From contig CAZQTW010000062.1 of assembly GCA_964596165.1 (NCBI GenBank), positions 1 through 37,662 of the forward strand: a stretch of DNA of 37,662 nucleotides, given 5' to 3'. Below, one piece after another: positions 16,203 to 24,821 of the stretch. Source of the stretch: CAYUQT01 sp964596165. GTDB taxonomy: Bacteria > Planctomycetota > Phycisphaerae > UBA1845 > JAFGLZ01. The position numbers and the translations under genes are program-made. The first letter of the stretch is position 1; every line of letters starts with the position of its first letter. A model generated the notes under the pieces. That model saw nothing but the letters and a program-made list of their open reading frames with translations, did no database searches and had not been told where the DNA came from.

Positions 16203-16637
16203 CTAGGCTACTGCCGCCTGCTGCTTGCAGAACTGGCTGAGGAACTTGCCGACGGTCATCGCACCCAAGACTTCGCGGACGCGATCAGTTGCGGCACCGA
16301 AAACGTCGGCGAGACCGGCCTGAATGTCCTCAGGGGCTCCGCTCTGTTCGGCATCCTGTCGTCCATCGATGATTCCGTTCACGGCCTCGATGACCTCCAA
16401 GAGCGTGATGTCCTTGGCATCACGAACCAACTGGAACCCGCCCCGAGGTCCCCGATCAGACCGGAGAATACGAGAACGGGCAAGCTGGCTCATAACCTTC
16501 GCGGCGTAAGCCGTGGGCAACCCGTAGACGCTGGCGATCTCGCCGGCTTGGATTCCGGATGTCAGGCCAGTCGCACGCCGCTTGGCAATTTCCAGAACAG
16601 CTAGCACTGCGTACGTCGATGCTTTGTTGCGAAACAT
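16203..16637 (-). CDS. Rrf2-family transcriptional regulator
   Basis: A 144-aa DNA-binding regulator. The winged helix-turn-helix spans about residues 8-80: IQAGEIASVYGLPTAYAAKV is the recognition unit and RGPRGGFQL the wing, the standard Rrf2 signature. Members with an iron-sulfur cluster (IscR, NsrR, RsrR) carry three cysteines after the wing. Here that segment (NGIIDGRQDAEQSGAPEDIQ) has none, and only one cysteine sits near the C-terminus, so it is unlikely to hold such a cluster in the usual way. The start at 16637 is certain because AAAGGAG lies five bases upstream. The gene has a long AT-rich leader with its own promoter candidate and a structured tail, both unusual for this window. Target genes are unknown. 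Confidence 0.92.
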   Translation of the reverse strand: MFRNKASTYAVLAVLEIAKRRATGLTSGIQAGEIASVYGLPTAYAAKVMSQLARSRILRSDRGPRGGFQLVRDAKDITLLEVIEAVNGIIDGRQDAEQSGAPEDIQAGLADVFGAATDRVREVLGAMTVGKFLSQFCKQQAAVA

Positions 16638-16754
16638 TGAATCTCCTTTGCTTTTTTGCCGCCTCACGATCTTCGGGTCCTTCCTTCCGGAGCCCGTTCG
16701 GCATTCAACTCAACCTATCGATAGCCCAGAGGGAGGCGCGAAACGTCCTAACCC

Positions 16755-16793
16755 GCTGGGGTACAAGGACACCTGCAAAAGTACCATCCCAGC
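16755..16793 (-). promoter_or_regulatory. Strong hairpin in the rrf2 leader
   Basis: GCTGG/CCAGC (16755-16759, 16789-16793) and GGTAC/GTACC (16760-16764, 16781-16785) stack into a ten-bp helix with a three-base bulge. The loop contains a further AGG/CCT match. It lies about 120 bases before the rrf2 start codon and could act as a leader regulatory structure. Confidence 0.45.
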
Positions 16794-16855
16794 ATTAGCT
16801 ACTGTTAACCTTATGCATTTCATGTGCCAGACAGAAGACAATTTATTATTTCCAT

Positions 16856-16909
16856 AGTCGTCCTATTGGCAAAGCTTTACAACTCTGATCATCCAGTTGA
16901 GCTACGACC
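16856..16909 (-). other. tRNA-like fold in the rrf2 leader
   Basis: On the minus strand the segment begins GGTCGTAGCTCAACTGGAT, which looks like the 5' side and D-arm of a tRNA, including a GCTC/GAGT stem. GGTCGT can pair with ACGACT 54 bases later. There is no recognisable T-arm, the total is too short, and no CCA end exists. It may be a tRNA remnant or mimic in a transcribed leader. Confidence 0.3.
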
Positions 16910-16930
16910 GAGTAATTCCAGTGAGCACAA

Positions 16931-16958
16931 TGTGCACAATACTGTGCATACATGTGCA
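16931..16958. repeat. Three TGTGCA direct repeats
   Basis: TGTGCA occurs at 16931-16936, 16943-16948 and 16953-16958; the first is part of the palindrome TGTGCACA. The cluster lies just downstream of the predicted transcription start of rrf2, in an AT-rich stretch. Spacings of 12 and 10 bases put the sites on roughly the same DNA face, so they could be operator sites. Confidence 0.35.
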
Positions 16959-16981
16959 TCATTAAGATGTCCACTTCAATA

Positions 16982-17010
16982 ATTATCCTCATTTTATTCT
17001 TGAAAGTCAA
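16982..17010 (-). promoter_or_regulatory. Sigma70-type promoter for rrf2
   Basis: On the minus strand TTGACT (17010-17005) and GATAAT (16987-16982) are 17 bases apart, each matching five of six consensus bases. This is the best promoter seen in the window. It would start an rrf2 transcript near 16975, giving a 5' leader of about 340 bases. The 555-base gap between polX and rrf2 contains no credible gene; its middle part (about 16790-17150) is far richer in A and T than its surroundings. Confidence 0.65.
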
Positions 17011-17192
17011 GCTTGATGTGTATTTGTAAGTGGCTGTTTTGAAAAAGCTAATGACAGTCTGGCACATCATTCCAATTCGAAATCGACGTCGGTGCCAAGT
17101 GGAACTATAGAGGTTAGTACAATCATTTGGACAGCGAATCATTCATAGAGCGTATTGCACTGGGACTGGGATTGCCTTGGGCGGAGGGCACT

Positions 17193-18932
17193 TCAGCGAC
17201 CGATCGTGGTGCGTTTGGACGCGACGAACGTTCTTAGGCTGCGGAGGGACTGCACGTTTAGTATCGATTCCTTCGGAGCCCAGCCTCGCCGTGCCGTGCA
17301 GACGCCGTAACTCATGTATTGAGCCATCTGATCGATGGAGTGTGCATCCGTCGAAATTGCGACCATGGCTCCCGCTTCGACGGCTTTCCGAACATGCAGG
17401 TCGCAGAGATCGAGGCGTTGCCAAGATGCATTTAGTTCCAGGGCTGTTCCCGTCTCGGCGGCCTCCTGGATTACTGCATCCATGTCGAGATCCATGGCCT
17501 CTCGCTGTCCGAGCATTCGACCGGTGGGATGACCGATGATGTTGACATAGGGCGACCGGATCGCTGCCAGGGTCCGAGCCGTTACCTTCTGCCGGTCCTG
17601 GGACAGCCCGCTGTGGATGCTCGCGATAACGATGTCGCATTCCTCCAGGACCTCGTCGGGGTAGTCCAGCGAACCATCGCCGAGGATGTCCACCTCTGCG
17701 GAGACCAGGATCTCAATTCCCTTATTCTTCTCGTTGGCTTCTCGGATGGTCTTGATGTGCTGCTTCATTGCCTTGACCGACAGTCCGTTGGCGATTCGTT
17801 CGCTTTTCGAGTGGTCGCTGATCACGATGTACTGGTAACCGAGCTTCTTGGCGGATGCCGCTATTTCGTCGATTGTGTTCCGGCCGTCGCTGGCCGTGGA
17901 GTGGATATGGAGGTCCCCCCGTATGTCCGCCAGCTCAACCAATGGTGGCAGGCGAGGTGCTGACTCGATTTCCCCCCGATCTTCGCGGATTTCGGGGGGC
18001 ATCCAGGGAAGGCCCAGTTTACCGTATATCTCCTCTTCGTCGCTTCCCGCTATTAGCAAGTCGCCCTTGAACAGTCCATACTCATTGAGCTTCAGGCCTT
18101 TCTTGATGGCCAACTCGCGGAGGCGGATATTGTGCTCCTTGGAGCCCGTGAAATACTGAAGTGCCGCACCGAAGGACTCGCTTGGCACGACACGCAGGTC
18201 GACCTGCATCTGGCCCCCTTCCGGGAGGTTCACCAGGACGGAGCCCTTGGTATCACCGGAGGCGAGTACCTGCTTGACCTCAGCGAGCGTCGTGAACGTA
18301 CGGATCACCTCAGGTCCGTTCGGGCTATCACAAAGGATGTCGGCATCGCCGATCGTCTCACGACCTCGGCGCAGGGATCCGGCCAGTTCGACACGCTTCA
18401 CCGCGGGGAGGTTCGCGAGGCGATTCGCGATCTGCTTGGCCAGAGGAAATGCGAGGCCGAGCGGTATGCGTCCGCTGGATCGTTCCAGGAACTGAATGCC
18501 TTGAAGGATCTTCTTTACACTCTTTTCGCCCATTCCGGGCAAGGCGGCCAGGGTGCCCGCCTCAATAGCCTTCTTGAGATCGTCCATCGACTCAACGCCC
18601 AGTTTTTTCCACATGAGGGCGATCCGTTTGGGTCCGAGACCGGGAATGGCCAGCAGGGCCGGCAGCCCCGTGGGTACCGAGGCGATGAGTTCCTGATGAA
18701 CGTCGATCTTGCCTTCGCTCAGGAATTGGGCTACCCGTTGTGCCGTACCCTTTCCGATGCCGGGCAGCTCCGTCAGCGTTCCGGCAGCGGACAAGGCCGC
18801 GATGTCTTCGGTCGTATCTTGGAATAGGCGAGCGACCCTCCGATAGGTGTTGATGCGAAAAGCGTCCTCACCCTTGATCTCCATGAGGTCGGCAATGTCG
18901 TCGAAGATCCGAGCCAGTTCCTTGTTGATCAT
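17193..18932 (-). CDS. polX: Family X DNA polymerase with PHP domain
   Basis: A 579-aa DNA repair polymerase of the bacterial PolX type. Residues 1-150 form the 8-kDa-like region with helix-hairpin-helix motifs (LPGIGKG near 56, IPGLGPK near 96, LPGMGEK near 131). The nucleotidyltransferase core has GSLRRGRETIGDADIL (residues 185-200) with Asp196 and Asp198, and the third metal ligand is Asp245 in MQVDLRV. The C-terminal PHP domain begins DLHIHSTASDG at residue 340 and keeps SDHS, GHPTGR and STDAH metal ligands, as expected for the 3'-5' exonuclease and AP-site activities of this family. It would fill short gaps in base excision repair. The start at 18932 fits the family, though no good Shine-Dalgarno is visible. 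The 192 bases to the divergent sulfatase-fold gene show no clear feature. Confidence 0.95.
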   Translation of the reverse strand: MINKELARIFDDIADLMEIKGEDAFRINTYRRVARLFQDTTEDIAALSAAGTLTELPGIGKGTAQRVAQFLSEGKIDVHQELIASVPTGLPALLAIPGLGPKRIALMWKKLGVESMDDLKKAIEAGTLAALPGMGEKSVKKILQGIQFLERSSGRIPLGLAFPLAKQIANRLANLPAVKRVELAGSLRRGRETIGDADILCDSPNGPEVIRTFTTLAEVKQVLASGDTKGSVLVNLPEGGQMQVDLRVVPSESFGAALQYFTGSKEHNIRLRELAIKKGLKLNEYGLFKGDLLIAGSDEEEIYGKLGLPWMPPEIREDRGEIESAPRLPPLVELADIRGDLHIHSTASDGRNTIDEIAASAKKLGYQYIVISDHSKSERIANGLSVKAMKQHIKTIREANEKNKGIEILVSAEVDILGDGSLDYPDEVLEECDIVIASIHSGLSQDRQKVTARTLAAIRSPYVNIIGHPTGRMLGQREAMDLDMDAVIQEAAETGTALELNASWQRLDLCDLHVRKAVEAGAMVAISTDAHSIDQMAQYMSYGVCTARRGWAPKESILNVQSLRSLRTFVASKRTTIGR

Positions 18933-19124
18933 GGCTACCAGTGTAGTCGCCTCGGAGCAATGGAGCTACAATCAACATGTCGTCCCCTTTTTGAGTGTTG
19001 CAGACGATCCGGGGTATCCGGCCATGCGTATTAGAAGTGGCCGAAGGTCGCTGCGTGGAATCAGACAGATCCTTTGGACGGCCGGTTGCGTCACGAGAGG
19101 CAGAACAGGCCAACACCAGTCGCC

Positions 19125-21749
19125 ATGAGTGAACCCCTCGCGAACCACGATCCGGGGCCCGCCTTGTCATCGCCCTCGCCGCCTCGTTTCGGGCGACTTT
19201 GCCTACGGGGAGCGATGCTTGGATTGCTGATTGTGATAGCGGTGATTGCCGCAGTCGTCATTGGGCGGAGCGTTAATCGGGTCGTTCTCAGCGACCTTGC
19301 CGAGAAGCGAGGGGTTCTGGCCGGGTGGAACATCTTGCTCGTCAGCATCGATACGCTTCGGGCGGATCGCGTGGGCTGCTATGGTGGTCGGGTGGCCGGC
19401 ACGCCGGTTATCGATCGCTTGGCAAAAGAGGGTATTCGCTTCGTGAACGCAATTTCGGCGGTACCCCTGACGTTGCCGAGCCATGCGACGATGCTCACGG
19501 GTTTGAACCCGCCCCATCATGGCGTGCGCAACAACGGTACATTTCGGCTTGGGAATGAGTCCACCACGTTGGCGGAATTGCTGGCCTCGCGAGGCTATCG
19601 GACGGCCGCGATGGTGTCCGCGTTCGTCATGGACAGACAGTTCGGCTTGGCTCAAGGGTTTGAGGACTACGACGATGATCTGACTGTCGGCGATCAGCCT
19701 TCCCAAGGGAGCTTTCGCGAGCGTCGGGCCGAGATCACCAACCGTGGTGCCATAGACTGGCTTCGGAAGCACGGTCGGGAGCGGTTCTTCCTCTTTGTCC
19801 ACTACTTCGACCCACACTGGCCTTATGCCGCTCCGTCGCCATTCAAGGAGCAGTACCTGAAGCATCCCTACGACGGAGAGATCGCCTACGTCGATCAGCA
19901 GATCGGGAGACTGCTTGACGCGCTCGATGAGACCGGCGCCCGATCCCATACGCTGGTCGTTCTTACGTCGGATCACGGGGAGTCATTGGGTGAGCATGGG
20001 GAGTTGTCTCACGGCGTGTTTATCTACGACGCAACCCAGCGGGTTCCGCTGATCGTTTCGGGGTCTTCGCGACTTCCACAGGGCGTGGTGATGGATCATC
20101 AGGTGGGCTTGGTGGACATCGTACCGACCGTTCTCGACCTCTTGGGGATAGAAAGGCCGTCAGAGGTCGAAGGCCACAACATGTTTCAGCGTCCCATCGG
20201 TTCTCGACTGGTCTACATGGAATCGTTGGGGGCGGAGTTGATGCACGGTTGTGCCCCCCTGTTCGGTGTACGCTCCGACAAAACGAAGTTTGTCTACGCG
20301 CCCAAACCCGAGCTGTACGATCTGCGTGCGGATCCGGGTGAGGTGAAGAACCTGTATGCCGAGCGGCGCGAGGAAGCCGAGACGCTTTACGCCTCGCTTC
20401 GCGGTTTTGCCGGTGATGATCTTGCGTTCTCCGGCCATCGGCAGGGGTTGCCGCTTTCGGAGGAGGCGGCGGAGAGGCTGAGGGCCCTGGGTTACATCGT
20501 GCCCGCAAGCCGTCCGGTCGCAGCGACGAGTCGGGCAACGACGGCCAAGTCTCCCGCCGATCCCAAGGACATGATTGTTCACCTCCGACGCAGTCAACAG
20601 GCCCAGGAACTCATCATGCGGGGCGATTTCGAGGAGGGACTGGCGCTTCTCAAGGAGCACATCCAAGCCTGTCCGGAAGATCTGATGGCCATGCACAAGT
20701 ATGCGGAGACATGCCGGACGGTCGGACGGTTGGACGAATCGCTGGCGACCTATCGCCGGATTTCCGCTCAGGCGCCGTCCGACGCCGATGCCATTGCCGG
20801 TGCGGCGTCCGTCTTGCTCCGGCAAGGCAAGGTATCCGATGCGGAGAAGGAATACGGGCGGATTCAGGCGATGGATCCGCAGTCGCTCGTTGCGATGGCA
20901 GGCTTGGGCAGCGTGCAGGCTGCGAGGAAGCAGTATCGAGAGGCCCTTGCAACGTTTCAGCGGGTGGCGAGTCAGGCCCAGGGGTATCGGCTCGTGAGCG
21001 CTCTGACCAACATCGGATCCATCCACGAGGCGTTGGGTCAAACGGAGCAGGCCCGACAAGCCTATGCTCGCGCCCTCCAGCTCGATCGGGGCCACGTACC
21101 GGCGGCGGCTGCCATGAGCCGCCTTGACATGAGCGTTGGTGATGGGAGCCGGTCGATCGAATCGCTTCGGGAGGCGATTGAACGATCGCCGAGTCCGGAC
21201 GGGTACTTGACACTGGGCCGGCTCTTGCGACGGCAAGGCAAAGCGGCCGAGGCTGAAGAGGCTCTTCGCAAGGCCCTGAGCCAGCGGCCGGATCACGCGG
21301 AGTCGTGCTACGAACTGGGGGCGCTCTTGGCGGGGCGGGCCGAGGAGGGGGAGGCCGAACGGCTCCTGCGACGGTGCATCGAGTTGAATCCGGAGCACGT
21401 GGGTGCGCCGTCCGAATTGGGGATGTGGTTGGCTCGACGCGGGCAGCTCGACGAAGCAGAACGATGGCTGGCAAGAACCGTGGAGCTTGCGCCTCAGCAA
21501 GCCGCTTCGCACTACAACGTGGCGATTGTGCTGGAACAGCTTGGCAAGACCGACGAGGCCTTGCGGGCCTTTCGGCGCGCGGTTGAATTGGATCCACGGC
21601 ATGTCCAAGGGCATTATCACGCGGCAGAACTGCTTGCGGCTCGGGGTCAGCGGGCGGAGGCGATTGAGCATCTCCGCAAGGCGCTTGCCCTCAATCCGAA
21701 CTACGCTGAGGCAGTTGCCGCTCTTCGCCGCCTCGAGTCGGGTGGGTGA
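19125..21749 (+). CDS. Membrane-anchored sulfatase-fold protein with C-terminal TPR domain
   Basis: An 874-aa protein. A transmembrane helix (about residues 30-46, AMLGLLIVIAVIAAVVIG) anchors an alkaline-phosphatase/sulfatase-superfamily domain at about 68-470: NILLVSIDTLRADR gives the first metal-binding Asp, and TSDHGESLGEHGELSHG the Asp-His pair. The sulfatase activation motif C/S-x-P-S-R is replaced by TLPSH, with Thr116 at the nucleophile position, so formylglycine cannot form. A threonine nucleophile is found in phosphotransferases of this superfamily such as lipoteichoic acid synthase, so phosphoester transfer or hydrolysis is more likely than sulfate removal. From about residue 500 to the end there are roughly ten TPR units. 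ATG 19125 gives a sensible N-terminus but has no strong ribosome binding site. Confidence 0.88.
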   Translation: MSEPLANHDPGPALSSPSPPRFGRLCLRGAMLGLLIVIAVIAAVVIGRSVNRVVLSDLAEKRGVLAGWNILLVSIDTLRADRVGCYGGRVAGTPVIDRLAKEGIRFVNAISAVPLTLPSHATMLTGLNPPHHGVRNNGTFRLGNESTTLAELLASRGYRTAAMVSAFVMDRQFGLAQGFEDYDDDLTVGDQPSQGSFRERRAEITNRGAIDWLRKHGRERFFLFVHYFDPHWPYAAPSPFKEQYLKHPYDGEIAYVDQQIGRLLDALDETGARSHTLVVLTSDHGESLGEHGELSHGVFIYDATQRVPLIVSGSSRLPQGVVMDHQVGLVDIVPTVLDLLGIERPSEVEGHNMFQRPIGSRLVYMESLGAELMHGCAPLFGVRSDKTKFVYAPKPELYDLRADPGEVKNLYAERREEAETLYASLRGFAGDDLAFSGHRQGLPLSEEAAERLRALGYIVPASRPVAATSRATTAKSPADPKDMIVHLRRSQQAQELIMRGDFEEGLALLKEHIQACPEDLMAMHKYAETCRTVGRLDESLATYRRISAQAPSDADAIAGAASVLLRQGKVSDAEKEYGRIQAMDPQSLVAMAGLGSVQAARKQYREALATFQRVASQAQGYRLVSALTNIGSIHEALGQTEQARQAYARALQLDRGHVPAAAAMSRLDMSVGDGSRSIESLREAIERSPSPDGYLTLGRLLRRQGKAAEAEEALRKALSQRPDHAESCYELGALLAGRAEEGEAERLLRRCIELNPEHVGAPSELGMWLARRGQLDEAERWLARTVELAPQQAASHYNVAIVLEQLGKTDEALRAFRRAVELDPRHVQGHYHAAELLAARGQRAEAIEHLRKALALNPNYAEAVAALRRLESGG

Positions 21750-21790
21750 TCGTCGTTTTTGTTTCGGCAGCCTGGAGAGGAGAAGTCGCC

Positions 21791-21819
21791 TTGTCAGTCG
21801 GCGTCGCGGGGACTACACT
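21791..21819 (+). promoter_or_regulatory. Promoter candidate for the Gfo/Idh/MocA gene
   Basis: TTGTCA (21791-21796) and TACACT (21814-21819) are separated by exactly 17 bases, matching five and four of six consensus positions. The start of transcription would fall about 50 bases before the ATG at 21876. Confidence 0.5.
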
Positions 21820-21875
21820 CAGTGCCATGGCGCTGAAGAATCGCATCTGCTGAGTACAATTCCGGATCGAAGCCT

Positions 21876-22943
21876 ATGTCAGACCAACCTGTCCGAGTCG
21901 GTTTGCTTGGGGCGGGGGAGCATGCCGGAAACATCGTCGGCTGGGCCGAGCGAATCGACGGGTTGGCGACGGTCCGCTGTTTTGACCCGGACCCTGGTCG
22001 AAAACGCGCTCTTGCGGATGCGTGGGGCATCCAATCCGCCGACACCCTGGATGAACTGCTGAATGATGGTTCGATTCAGGCCGTTATTGTTGCGTTGCCG
22101 ACGCGGTTTCATGCCGACCACATCATGGCGGCCGCCCGGGTCGGGCGGCACGTGTACGTGACGCGCCCCATTGGCGAGTTTCTGCCGTCGGCAAGACTGG
22201 CGATTGCGAAAGCCGCCGAGGCCGGGATCATCCTTCAGGTCGGCCATTACGAACGGAAGCGCAATGCCTCCCGCCAGATCAAAGACTTGCTTGCCGCGGG
22301 GGTGATTGGTCGGCCGAAGCGGATGGAACTGAGCTGGTCCCAGACGGATGTCGCGCCTCTCAGTGACCGCGCATCACGGTATAGCAGGGCGATCAGCCCG
22401 GCGCACGACCTGCTGATTCGAGCGGTTCCCGCCTTCGATCTCGCGCAGTATCTGCTGGGTCCCATTCGCGAGGTTACGGCGCAGACGTCACGAAGCCCGG
22501 AGCTGTCGGGTCGTGTTGCTTCCGTCGTGCTCGATTTTGCCTCGGGTTGCCTTGGGCATGTGTCTACCTCGGTGGGTCGGGTGGGGGGCGACCACATCCT
22601 GATTTGCGGCCAGGCCGGGTCTATTGCGTGGGACGGTTATCGTTTGCAGATCCGCTCCGTTCGAATCGATGCGGTCCGCCGTGAACCGGAGTCGGAGGAA
22701 CGAATTCCGGCGCCGGGGACCCCTGAACTCGATGACCTCTGCGAATTTGTCACGTGCATTCGAACCGGGGCTCGGCCGGAAGTCGATGGGGAGACGGGTC
22801 TGAGTGCATTGAGTGTGGCATGGGCGGCCATCGCCAGTGCCCACCACCGTCGCCCCGTGGCGATCGACGAGGAGCCCGGTGATGAGTACGACCGGGTGTG
22901 GGGCGACGGCCGGGAAAGCAGCTCGTTCGGATCTTCCAAGTGA
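21876..22943 (+). CDS. Gfo/Idh/MocA-family oxidoreductase-like protein with altered catalytic site
   Basis: A 355-aa protein with the two-domain Gfo/Idh/MocA layout. The N-terminal Rossmann fold has VGLLGAGEHAGN for NAD(P) binding, and ALPTRFHADHIMAAARVGRH is the conserved segment before the catalytic loop. In active dehydrogenases that loop reads EKP, with Lys assisting catalysis; here it is TRPIGEF, with Arg97 in that position. The second catalytic motif, normally D-x-G-x-H-x-x-D, appears as RAVPAFDLAQYLLG and lacks the histidine. The protein may therefore bind a dinucleotide or sugar without normal dehydrogenase chemistry, or use a different mechanism. The substrate cannot be told. It follows its own promoter candidate. 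Confidence 0.85.
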   Translation: MSDQPVRVGLLGAGEHAGNIVGWAERIDGLATVRCFDPDPGRKRALADAWGIQSADTLDELLNDGSIQAVIVALPTRFHADHIMAAARVGRHVYVTRPIGEFLPSARLAIAKAAEAGIILQVGHYERKRNASRQIKDLLAAGVIGRPKRMELSWSQTDVAPLSDRASRYSRAISPAHDLLIRAVPAFDLAQYLLGPIREVTAQTSRSPELSGRVASVVLDFASGCLGHVSTSVGRVGGDHILICGQAGSIAWDGYRLQIRSVRIDAVRREPESEERIPAPGTPELDDLCEFVTCIRTGARPEVDGETGLSALSVAWAAIASAHHRRPVAIDEEPGDEYDRVWGDGRESSSFGSSK

Positions 22944-22968
22944 CGCGCGCGTCGCTACTGATGACCGC

Positions 22969-22997
22969 TTGCCTCTCTCTGCATTACGACGTAGTAT
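22969..22997 (+). promoter_or_regulatory. Promoter candidate for the NfeD/FloA cluster
   Basis: TTGCCT (22969-22974) and TAGTAT (22992-22997) are 17 bases apart, each with four consensus matches. It lies about 60 bases before the long NfeD gene, which starts a closely spaced four-gene run. Confidence 0.45.
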
Positions 22998-23057
22998 CGG
23001 ACGGGGAAGGGTGAAGGAATCCGGGGTGAACAAGGACCGGTTCCTGGCGGGATTTCC

Positions 23058-24812
23058 ATGAAACGGTGGGTGTTGCCGGACAGACATCTCGTTCTGAAGG
23101 CCGTGGGGGTCATCGCAGCGGCGGGGTTGATGGTGGTTGCCGCCGAACCCGCCGCGAAACCTGCCGGACCGGCTCGGCCTTCGGGACAGGCTCTCAAGAC
23201 GTCTCCCAAGGGCTTCAACACCGTAGCGGTTATCACGATTGACGGCGAGATCAACGACATCATGTCCAAGAGCGTGGAGCGGCGGATTGCCCGAGCCCGA
23301 CAACAGGACATTCGGCTGTTGGTTTTTGAACTGAACACGCCGGGCGGGCAGGTCACCAGCGCCTTGGACATCTGCAACAGGATCAAGACGCTGCCGGCGG
23401 AGATCCACACGGTGGCATGGGTCAAGCCGCATGCCCTCAGCGGGGGGGCCATGATCGCACTGGCGTGTTGCGAGATCATCGTCGCGCCGCATTCGCAGAT
23501 TGGCGACTGCCAGCCGATCGTGATGGGACCGGTGGGGCCGGAGGCGATCGGCGAGGAGATGCGTGCCAAGCTCAGCGGTCCGGTTCTGACGGAGTTTCGC
23601 GACTCGGCGAGGAAGCGCGGTTACAGCGAACTCATGTGCGAGGCGATGGTACTGCCTCAGCTCGAGGTGTTCTGGGTCGAGAACCCAAGGACCGGTGCGC
23701 GTCTGTTCGTCGACCGGGCCGAGCGTGACCGACTGTTTGAGCTCGATTCGGACAAACCCACCACGGCACGGGTGAAGGAGGCGGTCGGGGGACGAAAGGC
23801 GGAGGAGGAAGAACCCCAGCAGCGCGATCGGGAGGTTTCCGCCAAGACCGGTGCGCGGTTCGAAGCTGTGCAGAGCAAGGGCGACTGGCAGTACGTTCGA
23901 CACGTCGGCGATTTCCCGGTCGACAGACAACCCATCGTCAACGCCGACGACTTGCTGACGATGACTCAGGACGAGGCCGTCGCCTATGGCTTCGCTCGTG
24001 CCAAGATCGCCACGGAGAAAGAGCTTATCGACTACTATGACATCTCCGGTTCGATCGAACGGATGGAACTCAATTGGAGCGAACGACTGGTCGAATGGCT
24101 GACCAATCCGATCGTCAGAGGCATCCTGATCGTGTTGGTGGTTCTCGGCGCTTATGCGGAATTCCATGCGCCGGGCACGCTGTTGCCTGGGCTGGTGGCC
24201 CTCGTCGCTCTGGCCATCTTTCTCGGTGCTCCCTATTTGACCGGCTTGGCGAATGTATGGGAGATCATTCTCGTTCTGCTGGGCGTTGTGCTGCTGGGAT
24301 TGGAGATCTTCGTCATTCCGGGCTTCGGCATCGCCGGTATCGCGGGCATCATCCTGGTCTTCGTTGGGCTGGTCTCGACATTCGTGCCCGACGCGGGCGG
24401 TCCGTTTACGTTTCCCCGGTTCAACGACCCGTATGTTTGGCGTGGGGTGGGCACGGGACTGAAGGTGATGGCGTCGGCGGTGGGCGCGTCGATTGTCGGA
24501 GCGATCATCCTGAGCCGGTTCTTCCCTCGGATTCCCTACGTCGGCAGGATTGTGGCCGAGAATCCGAGGCCGGAACAGGTCGTGATGCCCGATGCCTATC
24601 CGCACGTGGCCTTCCTGGGCGACATCGGCAAGACCGAAGGGACACTTCGGCCGGCCGGGAAGGCGCGGTTTGGCGACACCCTGGTGGACGTGGTCAGTCA
24701 GTCGGAGTTTGTCGGTCCCGGCGAGCCGGTCGAGGTGATTGAGCGAGAAGGCAACCGGATCGTCGTCCGACGTGTGCGAGGCTCGGGCTTTAACCCGGCT
24801 CGCGGTTCCTGA
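23058..24812 (+). CDS. Long NfeD protein: ClpP-class membrane serine protease
   Basis: A 584-aa membrane protein of the long NfeD (1510-N-like) type. A signal peptide or anchor (residues 11-29) leads to a ClpP-like domain (about 53-330), with ELNTPGGQVTSALDI as the conserved glycine loop and HALSGGAM carrying the probable nucleophile Ser128. In archaeal PH1510 the nucleophile works with a lysine about 41 residues later; Lys171 is a good candidate here. Four or five transmembrane helices follow (about 353-490), then a C-terminal NfeD OB-fold domain (about 510-584). The archaeal homologue cleaves stomatin at a hydrophobic C-terminal site; here a flotillin-like partner is encoded two genes downstream. 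The gene is nine bases from the short NfeD gene, so they are co-transcribed. Confidence 0.9.
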   Translation: MKRWVLPDRHLVLKAVGVIAAAGLMVVAAEPAAKPAGPARPSGQALKTSPKGFNTVAVITIDGEINDIMSKSVERRIARARQQDIRLLVFELNTPGGQVTSALDICNRIKTLPAEIHTVAWVKPHALSGGAMIALACCEIIVAPHSQIGDCQPIVMGPVGPEAIGEEMRAKLSGPVLTEFRDSARKRGYSELMCEAMVLPQLEVFWVENPRTGARLFVDRAERDRLFELDSDKPTTARVKEAVGGRKAEEEEPQQRDREVSAKTGARFEAVQSKGDWQYVRHVGDFPVDRQPIVNADDLLTMTQDEAVAYGFARAKIATEKELIDYYDISGSIERMELNWSERLVEWLTNPIVRGILIVLVVLGAYAEFHAPGTLLPGLVALVALAIFLGAPYLTGLANVWEIILVLLGVVLLGLEIFVIPGFGIAGIAGIILVFVGLVSTFVPDAGGPFTFPRFNDPYVWRGVGTGLKVMASAVGASIVGAIILSRFFPRIPYVGRIVAENPRPEQVVMPDAYPHVAFLGDIGKTEGTLRPAGKARFGDTLVDVVSQSEFVGPGEPVEVIEREGNRIVVRRVRGSGFNPARGS

Positions 24813-24821
24813 GCAAGCTCG

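Noticed and set aside
16856..16909. A genuine tRNA gene
   Set aside because: The segment is too short, lacks a T-arm and CCA end, and the anticodon stem is not convincing; it is reported only as a tRNA-like fold.
16846..17142. 98-aa open frame on the minus strand in the AT-rich gap
   Set aside because: The translation has no recognisable motif, covers the promoter and the tRNA-like fold, and lacks a ribosome binding site.
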